Positions 1 through 8,331 of a stretch of 63,077 nt of DNA are shown piece after piece (the stretch's first letter is position 1; each line of letters starts with the position of its first letter). The notes under the pieces were generated by a model that was not told the DNA's origin, searched no databases, and saw only the letters and a list, made by a program, of their open reading frames with translations. The translations under genes and the position numbers were made by a program. The stretch comes from Bifidobacterium moukalabense DSM 27321. GTDB lineage: Bacteria > Actinomycetota > Actinomycetes > Actinomycetales > Bifidobacteriaceae. The stretch spans positions 1 through 63,077 of the forward strand of contig NZ_AZMV01000005.1 in assembly GCF_000522505.1 (NCBI RefSeq). The letters run 5' to 3'.

Positions 1-214
1 CCTCTTCGTCGGCGCCGTAGACGTCTTCGACCCGGTCGGCGTCGTGCTCGAGGTCGCCGTCCTCGATGTCGATGTTCCACTGGCCGTTCGCCCACCAGAT
101 GCCTTTGCCGGTGTTCGCGTCGGCGAGGTAGAGGACGTCCCATGCGCCTTGGTTGATGGCGATGGGCTTGATGTCGGTTGCCTTGTTGGTGTTGATGTCG
201 AGTGCGGTGAGCAT
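1..214 (-). CDS. partial hypothetical protein, mobile-element-like
   Basis: The first 71 residues of a protein whose 3' part lies outside the window. It begins at an ATG read on the minus strand (212-214) with an AAGGA-type ribosome site just upstream. The visible part is acidic and tryptophan-rich (GAWDVLYLADANTG, then a GIWWANGQW stretch) and has no signal peptide or membrane segment. I do not recognise the family. Its small size, the AT-rich operator-like sequence upstream and the lack of housekeeping neighbours suggest a phage or integrative-element gene, which is inference only. Confidence 0.6.
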   Translation of the reverse strand, partial: MLTALDINTNKATDIKPIAINQGAWDVLYLADANTGKGIWWANGQWNIDIEDGDLEHDADRVEDVYGADEE

Positions 215-253
215 TTTGATCGTGTCCTTTCTTGTTTGCTGACATGACCAATA

Positions 254-293
254 TTACCACGAGCGTAGTAACACGCAAGTCGGCGTGTCGCAA
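254..293 (-). promoter_or_regulatory. candidate promoter and operator for the left-edge gene
   Basis: On the minus strand a TTGCGA -35 (288-293) and a TACTAC -10 (265-270) are separated by 17 bp. The -10 lies inside an interrupted palindrome at 254-271 (TTACcACG-ag-CGTaGTAA, 7 of 8 pairs). Overlap of a palindrome with the -10 is what a repressor operator looks like. No footprint or regulator is known from the window. Confidence 0.4.
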
Positions 294-339
294 AGGGCTA
301 GAATGGAAGTCGTCTTGTTTGCTGACACTTTCAAGACGA

Positions 340-374
340 GAGGCGCGGCCGGGCAATGCAAACGGCCGCGCCTC
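340..374. terminator. GC-rich hairpin
   Basis: Perfect 12-bp inverted repeat GAGGCGCGGCCG / CGGCCGCGCCTC (340-351 and 363-374) with an 11-nt loop. No strong T run follows on either strand, so it may be a terminator or another structured element. Confidence 0.4.
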
Positions 375-549
375 CTCTCATTTGCGGACGCCGCCGACAT
401 CGGACTATGATTGCCCCTGAAAAAAAAGAAGAGTGCCTTTTGAGTACCCGAACGCTCCACAGGGCATGAAAACCGTTGGAAACGTTGGCTTCGACGTTTT
501 ATGCACACATTCAAGTTCAACGTGTCCAAGCACTGATTCCAATCGCCCG

Positions 550-607
550 AAAACGGCGCGGTTCCAACGGTCATACAGCCTGCAGCCGTTGGAACCGCGC
601 CGTTTTT
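550..607. terminator. strong hairpin terminator downstream of fic
   Basis: Perfect 21-bp inverted repeat (550-570 and 585-605) with a 14-nt loop. One arm starts AAAACGGCGCGG and the other ends in CCGTTTTT. A and T tracts on both sides would let it work in both directions. It lies about 120 bp beyond the stop of the leftward fic gene. Confidence 0.75.
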
Positions 608-724
608 GAATGCGTACGAAATGGCCGACGCGATAGTAAGCGACATGGCTGTGACGGCCGGTTTCCTTGGTGCGCTCATGATGCTCGACATCGTGGTATT
701 TGACCGAATTCGATCGAGTTGCCT

Positions 725-2020
725 TCAGATCCTCGGCATAGCGCGTTCCGCCTGCTTGTTCAGGTCATCGTTCACGGCAACGCCCATTTTCCCGCGCAGC
801 GATTCGGAGGCTCCAAACCGGAGCGGGCGTCTGCCGGTGAACTCGATGAGCCCGGCGCGGTCGAGCTCCTCCACATACTTGCGCATGGTCTGCTTCGTCA
901 GCATGAGATCGGCCCCGGCCTCCTCCAAGGTCATTGATTTGGTGGTGTCAAAGAGTTCCTCTTGCATGACGGCGTAGAGAAGGCAGGTCGCGTTGTGAGA
1001 AAGTTTCAGTTCGTTTTCCAGTTCGTCGCGTAGGTCGCCGGCCTTGCCGAGCTGGTCGATCTTGACGCCCAGCTCGTCGATGAGCGATGTCTGTGCCCGT
1101 TCGATGAGCATGAGGAGTGTGGAGACGAAGAATGTGAGCTCCCCGCAGTTGAGCTTGTCTTCGGCTTCGGTGAACGCCTTGTAGTATCCGTTCTTGTTTT
1201 CGGCAATGGTGCGGGAGATCGACAGCACCGTGGGGATCGTGAGGCCATGACTGAGGTAGAGGGCGAGCAGATAGCGTCCTGTTCTTCCATTGCCGTCGTA
1301 GAACGGGTGGATGTACTCGAACAGGAAGTGGCTTGCGATGGACCGCTGCAGGAACGGCATCTCATCCGATTTGGCGAGATCGATCATCTGCGCAAGCAGC
1401 GCGGAGATCCGCGCTTCACCGCTGACGCCGCTGTAGATTGCGGTGCCATGCGGCCCCTGCACCTCCACGTCGCCTTTCCTGAACAGCTCTCCGTCCGGCC
1501 TGTCCTTGTCGTCCATCTCATCGAGTGCGATTTTGTCGTAGATAGACCGGATGTCTTCAAGGGTTTTTGGCAGTGCGATGTTCCTGTCGGTGAGGTTGAG
1601 GTACAACTTCGCGAATTCTCCGAATCTCGCCTTCCTCGCGTCTCCTTGCGTCTTGGCCTGCTTGGCCACGGCCACGGCAGCCTCGGTCTCCTTTCTGGTC
1701 GATCTGACGCCTTCCATCTCGTTCGTGGCGAACAGCTCCTCGGACACGGCATGGGTGATGTAGTTCCATTGCATGACGCCGGGAATGCTCTGCCACATGT
1801 CGGATATACGCCGTTCCGCCAGCAGTATCCTCTGTGTGAGCATGCTGATTCGTCGGGGTGTGGCCACGAATAATTCGCCCAATGGGGTGGTGATGCCGGT
1901 GGCGAAGGTGGAGTTGGCGCCGAGGCGTTGACTTGCGAGCAGGTCATGGTTGGCGTATGAGTCGCCGCTCCGGTCCGCATGGAACAGCCGTGCCAAAGTC
2001 CTATATTCATTATTCATCAT
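725..2020 (-). CDS. Fic family AMPylase, class II, with C-terminal winged helix
   Basis: A 431-residue Fic protein. The complete catalytic motif HPFYDGNGRTGR is at residues 238-249, its His being the catalytic base for transfer of AMP from ATP to hydroxyl side chains of target proteins. An N-terminal motif TNEMEG (99-104) matches the class II inhibitory helix pattern [S/T]xxxE[G/N], so the enzyme is probably self-inhibited. The last ~90 residues read like a winged helix-turn-helix, common in this Fic_N-Fic-wHTH architecture. Two adjacent ATG codons stand at the start (2018-2020 and 2015-2017). No antitoxin gene is seen beside it, as expected for class II. The gene is divergent from a GntR regulator across about 165 AT-rich bases. 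The target protein is unknown. Confidence 0.93.
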   Translation of the reverse strand: MMNNEYRTLARLFHADRSGDSYANHDLLASQRLGANSTFATGITTPLGELFVATPRRISMLTQRILLAERRISDMWQSIPGVMQWNYITHAVSEELFATNEMEGVRSTRKETEAAVAVAKQAKTQGDARKARFGEFAKLYLNLTDRNIALPKTLEDIRSIYDKIALDEMDDKDRPDGELFRKGDVEVQGPHGTAIYSGVSGEARISALLAQMIDLAKSDEMPFLQRSIASHFLFEYIHPFYDGNGRTGRYLLALYLSHGLTIPTVLSISRTIAENKNGYYKAFTEAEDKLNCGELTFFVSTLLMLIERAQTSLIDELGVKIDQLGKAGDLRDELENELKLSHNATCLLYAVMQEELFDTTKSMTLEEAGADLMLTKQTMRKYVEELDRAGLIEFTGRRPLRFGASESLRGKMGVAVNDDLNKQAERAMPRI

Positions 2021-2140
2021 ACTTCATTCTCTTGTGTTAACCCTTATAAATCATATGAACTATAAATAAGTGTACTCAAAACGTCAGATGATGGTGGATA
2101 AATAATAATCAGTACAAATAATCAATCATCACAGTGTGGT

Positions 2141-2165
2141 ATTGTTCTATATCAAGTAGAACAAT
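2141..2165. promoter_or_regulatory. palindromic operator upstream of the GntR gene
   Basis: A perfect 9-bp inverted repeat ATTGTTCTA-(7 nt)-TAGAACAAT lies 20 bp ahead of the GTG start of the GntR gene. Its size and position suggest an autoregulatory site for that repressor, possibly also affecting the divergent fic gene. Confidence 0.6.
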
Positions 2166-2184
2166 ATGGGAAAGAAGGGCGGAA

Positions 2185-2637
2185 GTGATTATCACCGTGG
2201 ATAAGGCCGATGCCCTTCCTCTGTATGAGCAGCTGCGTCGGCAGATCATTGCCGGTCTTGCGCATGGAGAGCTCGAACCGGGCGATATGCTGCCTTCGGT
2301 GCGCCGGTTGGCGAAAGATCTTGGCATCAATCTCCATACGGTGAATAAGGCTTACGCCATGCTGAGAGATGAAGGCCATATCGTGATGCGTCGAGGGTCC
2401 GGCGCCATGGTTGCGCCCCGCGACGTCGGCTCCCTGTCGCAGCAGCATGATCGTGAAATGCGACGCATGTGCGACGATATCTACCGCATCGCCGTCGAAT
2501 ACAAGGCCCATGGCGGCTCGCTGGACGAATTCATGGCCGATGTGGAGCACAATGCTTCCGCCGTTTTTCGGGACGAAACCATCGACCGGTCCGGGAGCCA
2601 TGCCGACGGTCAAGAAGCGGAGGAGGATCTGCGATGA
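2185..2637 (+). CDS. GntR family transcriptional regulator, YtrA subfamily
   Basis: A 150-residue regulator. An N-terminal GntR winged helix covers about residues 10-80 (PLYEQLRRQII, then GDMLPSVRRLAKDLGIN and the TVNKAYAMLRDEG recognition region). It is followed by a short helical tail rather than a large ligand-binding domain, which is the YtrA type. I chose the GTG at 2185 because AGAAGG sits 7 nt upstream; an ATG at 2134 would put the start inside the palindromic operator. Its stop overlaps the start of the next gene (ATGA), so the two are cotranscribed. It probably represses its own operon through the 2141-2165 palindrome. Confidence 0.9.
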   Translation: MIITVDKADALPLYEQLRRQIIAGLAHGELEPGDMLPSVRRLAKDLGINLHTVNKAYAMLRDEGHIVMRRGSGAMVAPRDVGSLSQQHDREMRRMCDDIYRIAVEYKAHGGSLDEFMADVEHNASAVFRDETIDRSGSHADGQEAEEDLR

Positions 2638-3740
2638 CGAATTGGATGATGGTCGCGATGGTTGCGCTCGAAGGCGTCAGTGTGACTCTCGCTCCTTGGA
2701 TGGTGCGTCGCACGGTGTGCTTCGGGGTGAGCGTACCGGTTTCGGCGCAACGCGACCCTGGGATCAGACGTGCGAAAATCGGATATACCGCTTGTACTGG
2801 ATCGGTGAGCGCGATAGCGGTAGCCGCAAGCATCGTCTGCTTGGTGCTGTGGGGAGCCCTCGGCGGAACCATTGCGGCGACGGCAACGTCGTTGCTGCTG
2901 ATCGTGGTCTCATTCGCGCTGGTTGTGAGGTATCGCAAGCGCACAATGCAAATCAAACATGAGCGTGGCTGGAAGGCGACCAAGCTCGAACGCGCCGCGT
3001 TCCTTGCCGAAAACGCTGGCCCGGAGCCGCTGGGCCTGCACTGGGAACTACTGCACCTCGTGCCGGTCATCATAATGACCGCCTCCGTGTTCGTGCTGTA
3101 TGACAGCATGCCCGACCGTCTGCCCATACATGTGAACGCTGCAGGTCGGATCGATGGTTGGCTGGATAAATCATTGTGGGTGGTGCTTGGCATGCCTTTG
3201 CTGATACAGCTCATCATGGCTGCGACGATGACTGCCGTTCATGCGATGATCATCCATTCGCCGCGGCGAATCGACCCGGAACGTCCTTCCATTTCCGGCT
3301 ATGCATATGGACGCTTCTCCCGCGCATGGAGCGTCTACGTGTTGATTGTCGGCTTGACGGTGAATCTCGGATTCATCGGGCTGATTCCCATGTATGCGAA
3401 CTGGTGGGGTATCCGCGCGTGGGGTTCGGTGATGATGCTGATCGCATTGGCGATCATTGTTGCGGCGCTGGTTCTTGCCGTGATCTTCGGCCAGTGCGGT
3501 TCTCGGACATGGCAATCGGATGGCGAGAACGAAGACGGAAACAACATGGCCGATGACGATGGCGACGAATGGGTGCTGGGCATGTTCTACTATTCGCCCG
3601 AAAATCCGGCCATCGTGGTGCCCAAGCGCATGGGGGTCGGATACACTTTCAACATGGCGCATCCCTTGGTCTGGCTGATATGTGCGGCGTTGGTGCTGTT
3701 GCTCATCGTCAGCCTCGCATTGCCCCTCATCTCAGGCTGA
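2634..3740 (+). CDS. DUF1648-type multispanning membrane protein
   Basis: A 368-residue membrane protein starting at the ATG that overlaps the GntR stop, with AGGAGG 7 nt upstream. Hydrophobic segments occur near both ends. The middle carries the DUF1648 pattern, a YDSMPDRLPIHVNAAGRIDGW stretch (length reported, residues around 160-180) followed by further membrane helices, and a DUF5808-like tail region near WVLGMFYYSPENP. YtrA-type regulators are often cotranscribed with DUF1648 proteins thought to sense or respond to envelope stress or peptide antibiotics. There is no ABC transporter in this operon, which is unusual for YtrA systems. The function of the protein is unproven. Confidence 0.85.
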   Translation: MTNWMMVAMVALEGVSVTLAPWMVRRTVCFGVSVPVSAQRDPGIRRAKIGYTACTGSVSAIAVAASIVCLVLWGALGGTIAATATSLLLIVVSFALVVRYRKRTMQIKHERGWKATKLERAAFLAENAGPEPLGLHWELLHLVPVIIMTASVFVLYDSMPDRLPIHVNAAGRIDGWLDKSLWVVLGMPLLIQLIMAATMTAVHAMIIHSPRRIDPERPSISGYAYGRFSRAWSVYVLIVGLTVNLGFIGLIPMYANWWGIRAWGSVMMLIALAIIVAALVLAVIFGQCGSRTWQSDGENEDGNNMADDDGDEWVLGMFYYSPENPAIVVPKRMGVGYTFNMAHPLVWLICAALVLLLIVSLALPLISG

Positions 3741-3852
3741 ATCAACGATGGATGTCCTATTGGGAATGGCCTGATATGCCAATGCCAAGGGATGGCATGA
3801 ATGAATTCAAATTCGCTGTGTCTGAAAAGTGATGCCACGCTGAGCGTAACTG

Positions 3853-3885
3853 GGCCCGATTCGAACGGTTGTTTCGAATCGGGCC
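3853..3885 (+). terminator. hairpin terminator
   Basis: Perfect 13-bp stem GGCCCGATTCGAA / TTCGAATCGGGCC (3853-3865 and 3873-3885) with a 7-nt loop, followed by TTAC. It lies between the DUF1648 gene and the next rightward gene and probably ends the GntR operon. Confidence 0.65.
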
Positions 3886-3944
3886 TTACAATTAGGGGCG
3901 GAAAACGACCGTGAAACGAATATGAGACTTCAGAAGGTGAATGC

Positions 3945-4727
3945 ATGATGGATGAAGCGGGGGAAAAGCGTTCGGGGTCGCACTGGCTCGCCGTCGCGGC
4001 CATCGTTGCGGTTCTGGTCGTGGCCGGTGCGGCCGGGGCGTACGTCTATCATGCCAAGCAGCAGGAGGCGCTGGCTGAATGCCGTCAGTCAGTGGCCGAA
4101 TTCAGTTCCGCACGCAAGGCGATCCTCGATACCTCCGACAACAGCGGCGAACTGCAGAAGCTGGTCCGTAGCGTGCTTGGCGTCAATGACATCCTTGACG
4201 CGTTCTCCGATGCGGCCACCAGCGCGGAAGGCACCGTCGACACCGAGGGATGTTCCGCCGGTGCGACCATCACACAACTCAACCTCGTTTCGAAGACACT
4301 GCATAGCGCCACGGATTCGTTGAAGGACAGTCTTGCGAAAATCCAAGCCAAGAACCAATCCTCGGCGTCGAGCGGTTCCGGTGACGCCTCCGACGGTACG
4401 GCCTCGGATGGCGATTCCTCGGCGGCCGGCGGCGACGGCGGCGATTCGACCGATGACAAGACCCTGAGCGATGCCAAGGCGCAGCTGAGCGAATCCATAG
4501 ACAAGGCCCAGACGTTGCTCGAACGGCTGTCGGGTGATTCCAGTGCGACATTGACCGGCAGGAAGCTGCTCAATGCGCTGTCCAAAGCCGTGGATGCCGG
4601 ACAGAAACTCATCGACGACAGTGGCATCAAGGATTCCAAGTATTACAAGGCTGCCAAGGTCACCCTCGACGAAGCCATCACCATGGCCGACAACTGGGTT
4701 GACGGCCAATCTTCCAAGGCCGAGTGA
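3945..4727 (+). CDS. membrane-anchored extracytoplasmic protein of unknown function
   Basis: A 260-residue protein. A short cytoplasmic N-terminus is followed by a single hydrophobic segment (about residues 14-32, rich in Val and Ala), then a long polar helical region outside the cell. A low-complexity Ser/Gly/Asp linker (about 145-175) separates two helical parts, the second with SIDKAQTLLERLSG. AGAAGGTGA just upstream supports the ATG at 3945. There is no lipobox and no known catalytic motif. I do not recognise the family; a surface-anchored coiled or helical spacer is the most that can be said. Confidence 0.75.
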   Translation: MMDEAGEKRSGSHWLAVAAIVAVLVVAGAAGAYVYHAKQQEALAECRQSVAEFSSARKAILDTSDNSGELQKLVRSVLGVNDILDAFSDAATSAEGTVDTEGCSAGATITQLNLVSKTLHSATDSLKDSLAKIQAKNQSSASSGSGDASDGTASDGDSSAAGGDGGDSTDDKTLSDAKAQLSESIDKAQTLLERLSGDSSATLTGRKLLNALSKAVDAGQKLIDDSGIKDSKYYKAAKVTLDEAITMADNWVDGQSSKAE

Positions 4728-4808
4728 CGAATCCGCGTGTTGCACTTTGACGGGGGCATAAAGTGGCACGTGGAGCATACGGCGGAGAGGAAGAAAGCGT
4801 AGGGTGCC

Positions 4809-5750
4809 ATGGGCGAAGTGAGCCGGGGCGCTGAGGTCGTGCAGTTGCAGTCGGAAGGCATTACCGTATCCAGGCCGGTCGCTCGTGTGATGATGCTGGT
4901 CAACGCCATCGTGTGGGGCACCGGCTACACCATGCTGAAGCATGCGCAGGATACCGTGCCGACGCAATGGCTGATGTTCTTTCGTATGGGTGCCGCCACA
5001 TTGCTCATGGCCGTCGTGTTCCTTCATCGATTGCGTAGGATCCGTCTTCGCCGTTACGTCGTGCCCGGACTGATCCTTGCCCTGACCTACTGGATGGGTT
5101 TCCTGTTCCAGCTCAAAGGCTTGGAGACCACGTCACCCGGTCGCAACAGCTTCTTCACCGACACATACTGTGTGATGGTTCCGTTCATCGTCTGGGCCTT
5201 TACGCGCAGGCGCCCCAGTTGGCAGCATCTGGTCGCCGCGTTCGTATGCGCGTTCGGCATCGGACTTGTGTCGCTTAGCGGTGGCGGTGGCGCCGAGCTC
5301 ATGCATATGAGTTTCGGCGACACCATGACCATCATCGGTGCGTTCTTCTTCGCCCTGAACCTGGTGCTGGTCGGATTCATGGGCAAGGGGTTCGATGCGA
5401 TTGCATTGATGCTGATGGAGTTCTTCTGGTGCACCGCATTGTTCGGCAGTGGCGCCGTGCTCTTCGAAGGTGGTCCGTCCGTGGCATGGGCACGTTGGGA
5501 CATAGTGCTGTGCATTGGTTATCTGGTGATTGGCTCCACGGTGATCGCCCAGGTGTTCCAGACGATCGCCGTGCAGAATCTGCCCACTTCCGAAGCCTCC
5601 GTGATTCTGAGCACCGAATGCATTTTCGCCATGCTTGTCTCCGTGCTCTTCGCAGGAGAGCGCCTCACTCTCCCGTCGGTATGTGGTTTCGCTCTGATTT
5701 TCGGCGCCATCCTGCTCTCCGAAGTCCAGTTGCCGGCGAAATGGCGGTGA
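4809..5750 (+). CDS. DMT superfamily transporter (EamA domains)
   Basis: A 313-residue inner-membrane protein with about ten hydrophobic segments and the two-repeat EamA layout. The first repeat holds the typical VNAIVWGTGYTMLKH start and an ETTSPGRNSFFTDTYCVMVPF region. The second ends in SEASVILSTECIFAMLVSVL followed by GERLT, a well-known EamA signature. Such proteins export or import small metabolites; the substrate cannot be read from sequence. The next gene (YeiH-type) begins 33 bp downstream on the same strand, so the two may be cotranscribed. Confidence 0.9.
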   Translation: MGEVSRGAEVVQLQSEGITVSRPVARVMMLVNAIVWGTGYTMLKHAQDTVPTQWLMFFRMGAATLLMAVVFLHRLRRIRLRRYVVPGLILALTYWMGFLFQLKGLETTSPGRNSFFTDTYCVMVPFIVWAFTRRRPSWQHLVAAFVCAFGIGLVSLSGGGGAELMHMSFGDTMTIIGAFFFALNLVLVGFMGKGFDAIALMLMEFFWCTALFGSGAVLFEGGPSVAWARWDIVLCIGYLVIGSTVIAQVFQTIAVQNLPTSEASVILSTECIFAMLVSVLFAGERLTLPSVCGFALIFGAILLSEVQLPAKWR

Positions 5751-5783
5751 TTTGTCCGCGGACACCGGAAAACTTGGAATTTC

Positions 5784-6848
5784 ATGAAAGAGTTTTGCGA
5801 GAAGTGGTGGAAGCGCATCGCCACCAGGGAAATGGTGTTCATCGGCATTGTGACGCTGGTTGCGTCGCTCGTCGCCTCGTGGTTGAAGCGGTTTCCGGGA
5901 TTGAGCCTATTCGGTGCGCTGATCATTGCGCTGCTGATCGGCATGATCGCGCAGTTTCCGATTCGCCGATGGTATGCAGGCCGATCCGTTGCGCACAAGG
6001 CCGGTGTGAAGGATGCCGCCGGACTGATTTCCAACAAGCTGCTGCGCCTGGGCATCATCCTGCTCGGCTTCAAGCTCAACCTGACCGTGCTGTTCACGCA
6101 AGGCATCAAATGTCTGCCGATCGCCGCGGTTGTGGTGGCGCTTACCATTGTCGTATGCTACAACATCGCCCGCAGGATGGGTGTCGATCCACAGTTGGCG
6201 ATTCTTGTGGCGGGCGGTACCGGCATATGTGGCGCGGCGGCCGTCATGGGACTGTCCGGCTCCATCAAGGTGCCGCCGGAACAGGAGGACGACAAGGCGA
6301 ACAACGAGGTGATGGCCGTGGCCATCATCGCCATCATGGGGACCATCTTCGCATTGCTGGAGATCGCGCTCGGCCCGCTGACCGGCCTTACCAAGACGCA
6401 GCTGGGCATCACCGCCGGCGCATCCCTGCATGAGATCGCGCACGCCGTCGCCGCGGGTGACGCATTCGGCGCGGTTGACATCGCCACCATCATGAAGCTT
6501 TCGCGCGTGCTCATGCTGGTGTTCGCGGCCATCATCATTGCCGTCTGGTGGGACAGGAACCATTCCGAGATGCCGTCCGACGGCGAACGCAAGGTGTCGT
6601 TCCCGTGGTTCATGCTCGGTTTCATCGGCGCCTCCGTCATCGGCACCTTCGTGCCGTTCATCGCCACAATCACCCCGCAGCTGGTGGATTTCGCCTATAT
6701 CGTGCTCGGTATGGCCATGGCCGCGCTCGGCATCAACGTGAACTTCAAGGCCATCGCCAAGAAGGGGCGGAAGGCGTTCCTCGCCAGTTTCATCACGTCG
6801 GTTCTGCTCATGTGCTTTGCCGCCGGAGTGGCGTTCGTCTTCTTCTGA
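5784..6848 (+). CDS. YeiH-type putative sulfate exporter family protein
   Basis: A 354-residue multispanning protein of the UPF0324/YeiH family, with about ten membrane segments. Typical family stretches include GAADIISNKLLRLGIILLG-like text at residues 75-95, GGTGICGAAAVMGLS (about 145-160) and SLHEIAHAVAAGDAFG (about 215-230). Members are annotated as putative sulfate or anion exporters, although transport has rarely been shown. Its last 41 bases overlap the end of the oppositely oriented NhaC-type gene, so the two share coding DNA on both strands at 6808-6848. Confidence 0.88.
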   Translation: MKEFCEKWWKRIATREMVFIGIVTLVASLVASWLKRFPGLSLFGALIIALLIGMIAQFPIRRWYAGRSVAHKAGVKDAAGLISNKLLRLGIILLGFKLNLTVLFTQGIKCLPIAAVVVALTIVVCYNIARRMGVDPQLAILVAGGTGICGAAAVMGLSGSIKVPPEQEDDKANNEVMAVAIIAIMGTIFALLEIALGPLTGLTKTQLGITAGASLHEIAHAVAAGDAFGAVDIATIMKLSRVLMLVFAAIIIAVWWDRNHSEMPSDGERKVSFPWFMLGFIGASVIGTFVPFIATITPQLVDFAYIVLGMAMAALGINVNFKAIAKKGRKAFLASFITSVLLMCFAAGVAFVFF

Positions 6849-8184
6849 CGATTCCTCCCTCCGCCATGTTTCCGCGTATCGCCGTTCTGCAGGGGAGGGG
6901 AAGTGAGGCGGCCAGCAGACCCGTTATCGGCAGCAGATACAGGAAGCAGGCGAACAGCAGGCTGACGGTCGGGGCCCCGACCGAGGCGAGCGGCACCGCG
7001 CCGGCAATCGACCAGGGGATGAGCGGCGCCACCACCACGGCGGTGTCCTCAAGATTGATTGCATGCCGGTGCTCGTCAGGTTCGACTTCGCGGCACAGCT
7101 GGTCGGTGAGCATGATCGACAGCGTCTGATTGCAGGCTACGCAGCCCGTCACCATGGATGTGACGAACGTGGCGCCGAATCCTCCGATGCGATCAGCGAT
7201 GCGCCGGACCAGCAGATGCGCGCCACGCAGCAGGCCGGTCTCTTGGAAGATGCCGGAATATGATGACGAAATGCAGACGATCAGCATCACTTTGATCATC
7301 GAGACGATGCCGCCGCCATCGATCAGCGGCGCCACCCGAGAATCCGTGCAATGGTAGCCGAATACCAATGCACGGGCCACGGAAAGCCAATCCATATGCT
7401 GTACGAACAGGCATATCGGCAGGGCTGTGCAGATGCTGGCGCCCATCGTCAGTCGCACGTCCACGCGTGCGACTGCCAGAACGATCAGCACCACGGCAGG
7501 TAGTACCGTCACCCAATGCAGATTGAACGCGCCGCCGAACAGGGCGGCGACATCCACCGAACCGGCGGAAGGGCGCGTACACAGAGCCAGGGACGCATAG
7601 ACGACGCAGGTCAGCACGAACGGTATCGCGGCCGTACGCAGCATAAGCCGTATGTTCTCGAAGATATTCGTATGCGTCAGTGTCTTGACCAACTGCGCGC
7701 TTGTGGAGACGGGGGAGCATCGGTCGCCGAAATACACGCCGGAAAGAATCGCACCGCCCAAGAACATCGGTGAAACCTGCATGGATGTGCCGAGTGTCAT
7801 GGTGATCACGCCCATTGTCGCGGCCGAAGCGAACGATGAACCGGTCAATAGCGACATCAGGCAGTTGAGCAGGAACGTCAGCAAAATCACCACATGCGGG
7901 CGTACCAGGGCCGTCGCGTTCGTCACGATGAACGGTACGGTGCCGGCCGCACGCCACACCGTGGTCAACAGGCCTATCAGCACGAATGTGACCACTACGA
8001 TGCTGGCCGCCTTCATGGTGGCGAAACCCCCGCGGAGCATGGGCTTCCAGGCATGTCCGGTCAGGCGTCCGTGAACGAGAAAGATGAGTACGCCGACGGC
8101 CAGTGCCGGGACTATGGAGATGCCGGCTGCGATACACGATACAAGTGCCGCGCAAAACAGCGCCATGGTGACGATCTCGGCCAT
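6808..8184 (-). CDS. NhaC-type Na+/H+ antiporter family protein
   Basis: A 458-residue membrane protein with about eleven hydrophobic segments. It resembles the NhaC family: a LTGSSFASAATMGVI stretch, then GAILSGVYFGDRCSPVSTSA, and near the C-terminus CNQTLSIMLTDQL and NLEDTAVVVAPLIPWSIAG, all characteristic. These carriers exchange Na+ (or another cation or organic ion) for protons. I place the start at 8184 because GGGAGGGGAGA lies 5 nt upstream; a longer reading frame to 8250 has no ribosome site. Its C-terminal 13 codons overlap yeiH in the opposite direction. It is divergent from a LysR gene that may control it. Confidence 0.87.
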   Translation of the reverse strand: MAEIVTMALFCAALVSCIAAGISIVPALAVGVLIFLVHGRLTGHAWKPMLRGGFATMKAASIVVVTFVLIGLLTTVWRAAGTVPFIVTNATALVRPHVVILLTFLLNCLMSLLTGSSFASAATMGVITMTLGTSMQVSPMFLGGAILSGVYFGDRCSPVSTSAQLVKTLTHTNIFENIRLMLRTAAIPFVLTCVVYASLALCTRPSAGSVDVAALFGGAFNLHWVTVLPAVVLIVLAVARVDVRLTMGASICTALPICLFVQHMDWLSVARALVFGYHCTDSRVAPLIDGGGIVSMIKVMLIVCISSSYSGIFQETGLLRGAHLLVRRIADRIGGFGATFVTSMVTGCVACNQTLSIMLTDQLCREVEPDEHRHAINLEDTAVVVAPLIPWSIAGAVPLASVGAPTVSLLFACFLYLLPITGLLAASLPLPCRTAIRGNMAEGGIVRRRRTPLRRQST

Positions 8185-8264
8185 GAATCTCCCCTCCCGG
8201 CCCGTGGCCGGCGTAGTGTCGGATTCAGGTGTCTGAAGCCCATCCGGCACGGTGGTCTGAATGA

Positions 8265-8331
8265 AACCTTCGTAAGGTTAACAGGAATATTACGAAATAA
8301 TCCGATTCAGGTCACAGGTAAAATACTGTGT
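8265..8331. promoter_or_regulatory. divergent promoter region with palindromes between NhaC-type and LysR genes
   Basis: AACCTT-CGT-AAGGTT (8265-8279) is a perfect 6-bp palindrome, and TTCGTAA / TTACGAA (8269-8275 and 8290-8296) overlaps it, as expected for a LysR binding site. A TAAAAT -10 box (8319-8324) lies 7 nt before the LysR ATG and no ribosome site is visible. The LysR mRNA may therefore be leaderless. Confidence 0.5.

Larger units (their letters stand above)
215..724. other. 510-bp intergenic region with two hairpins and a 15-bp direct repeat
   Basis: I see no credible gene here. It contains the promoter and operator of the left-edge gene, a 15-bp direct repeat (TCTTGTTTGCTGACA) at 230-244 and 313-327, a GC-rich inverted repeat at 340-374 and a perfect 21-bp inverted repeat at 550-605. 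The first repeat copy sits just upstream of the ribosome site of the left-edge gene. Confidence 0.6.

Noticed and set aside
230..327. CRISPR-like repeat at the left edge
   Set aside because: Only two copies of 15 bp, no regular spacers and no cas genes.
6849..6865. Third copy of the ECF/TSUP leader motif (CGATTCCTCCCTCCGCC)
   Set aside because: This stretch codes for the end of the NhaC-type protein on the other strand and lacks the second half of the motif.
7894..8331. Long open frame upstream of and in frame with the LysR gene at 8332
   Set aside because: The upstream part runs antisense to the NhaC-type gene, has no LysR similarity, and the helix-turn-helix begins at 8332.
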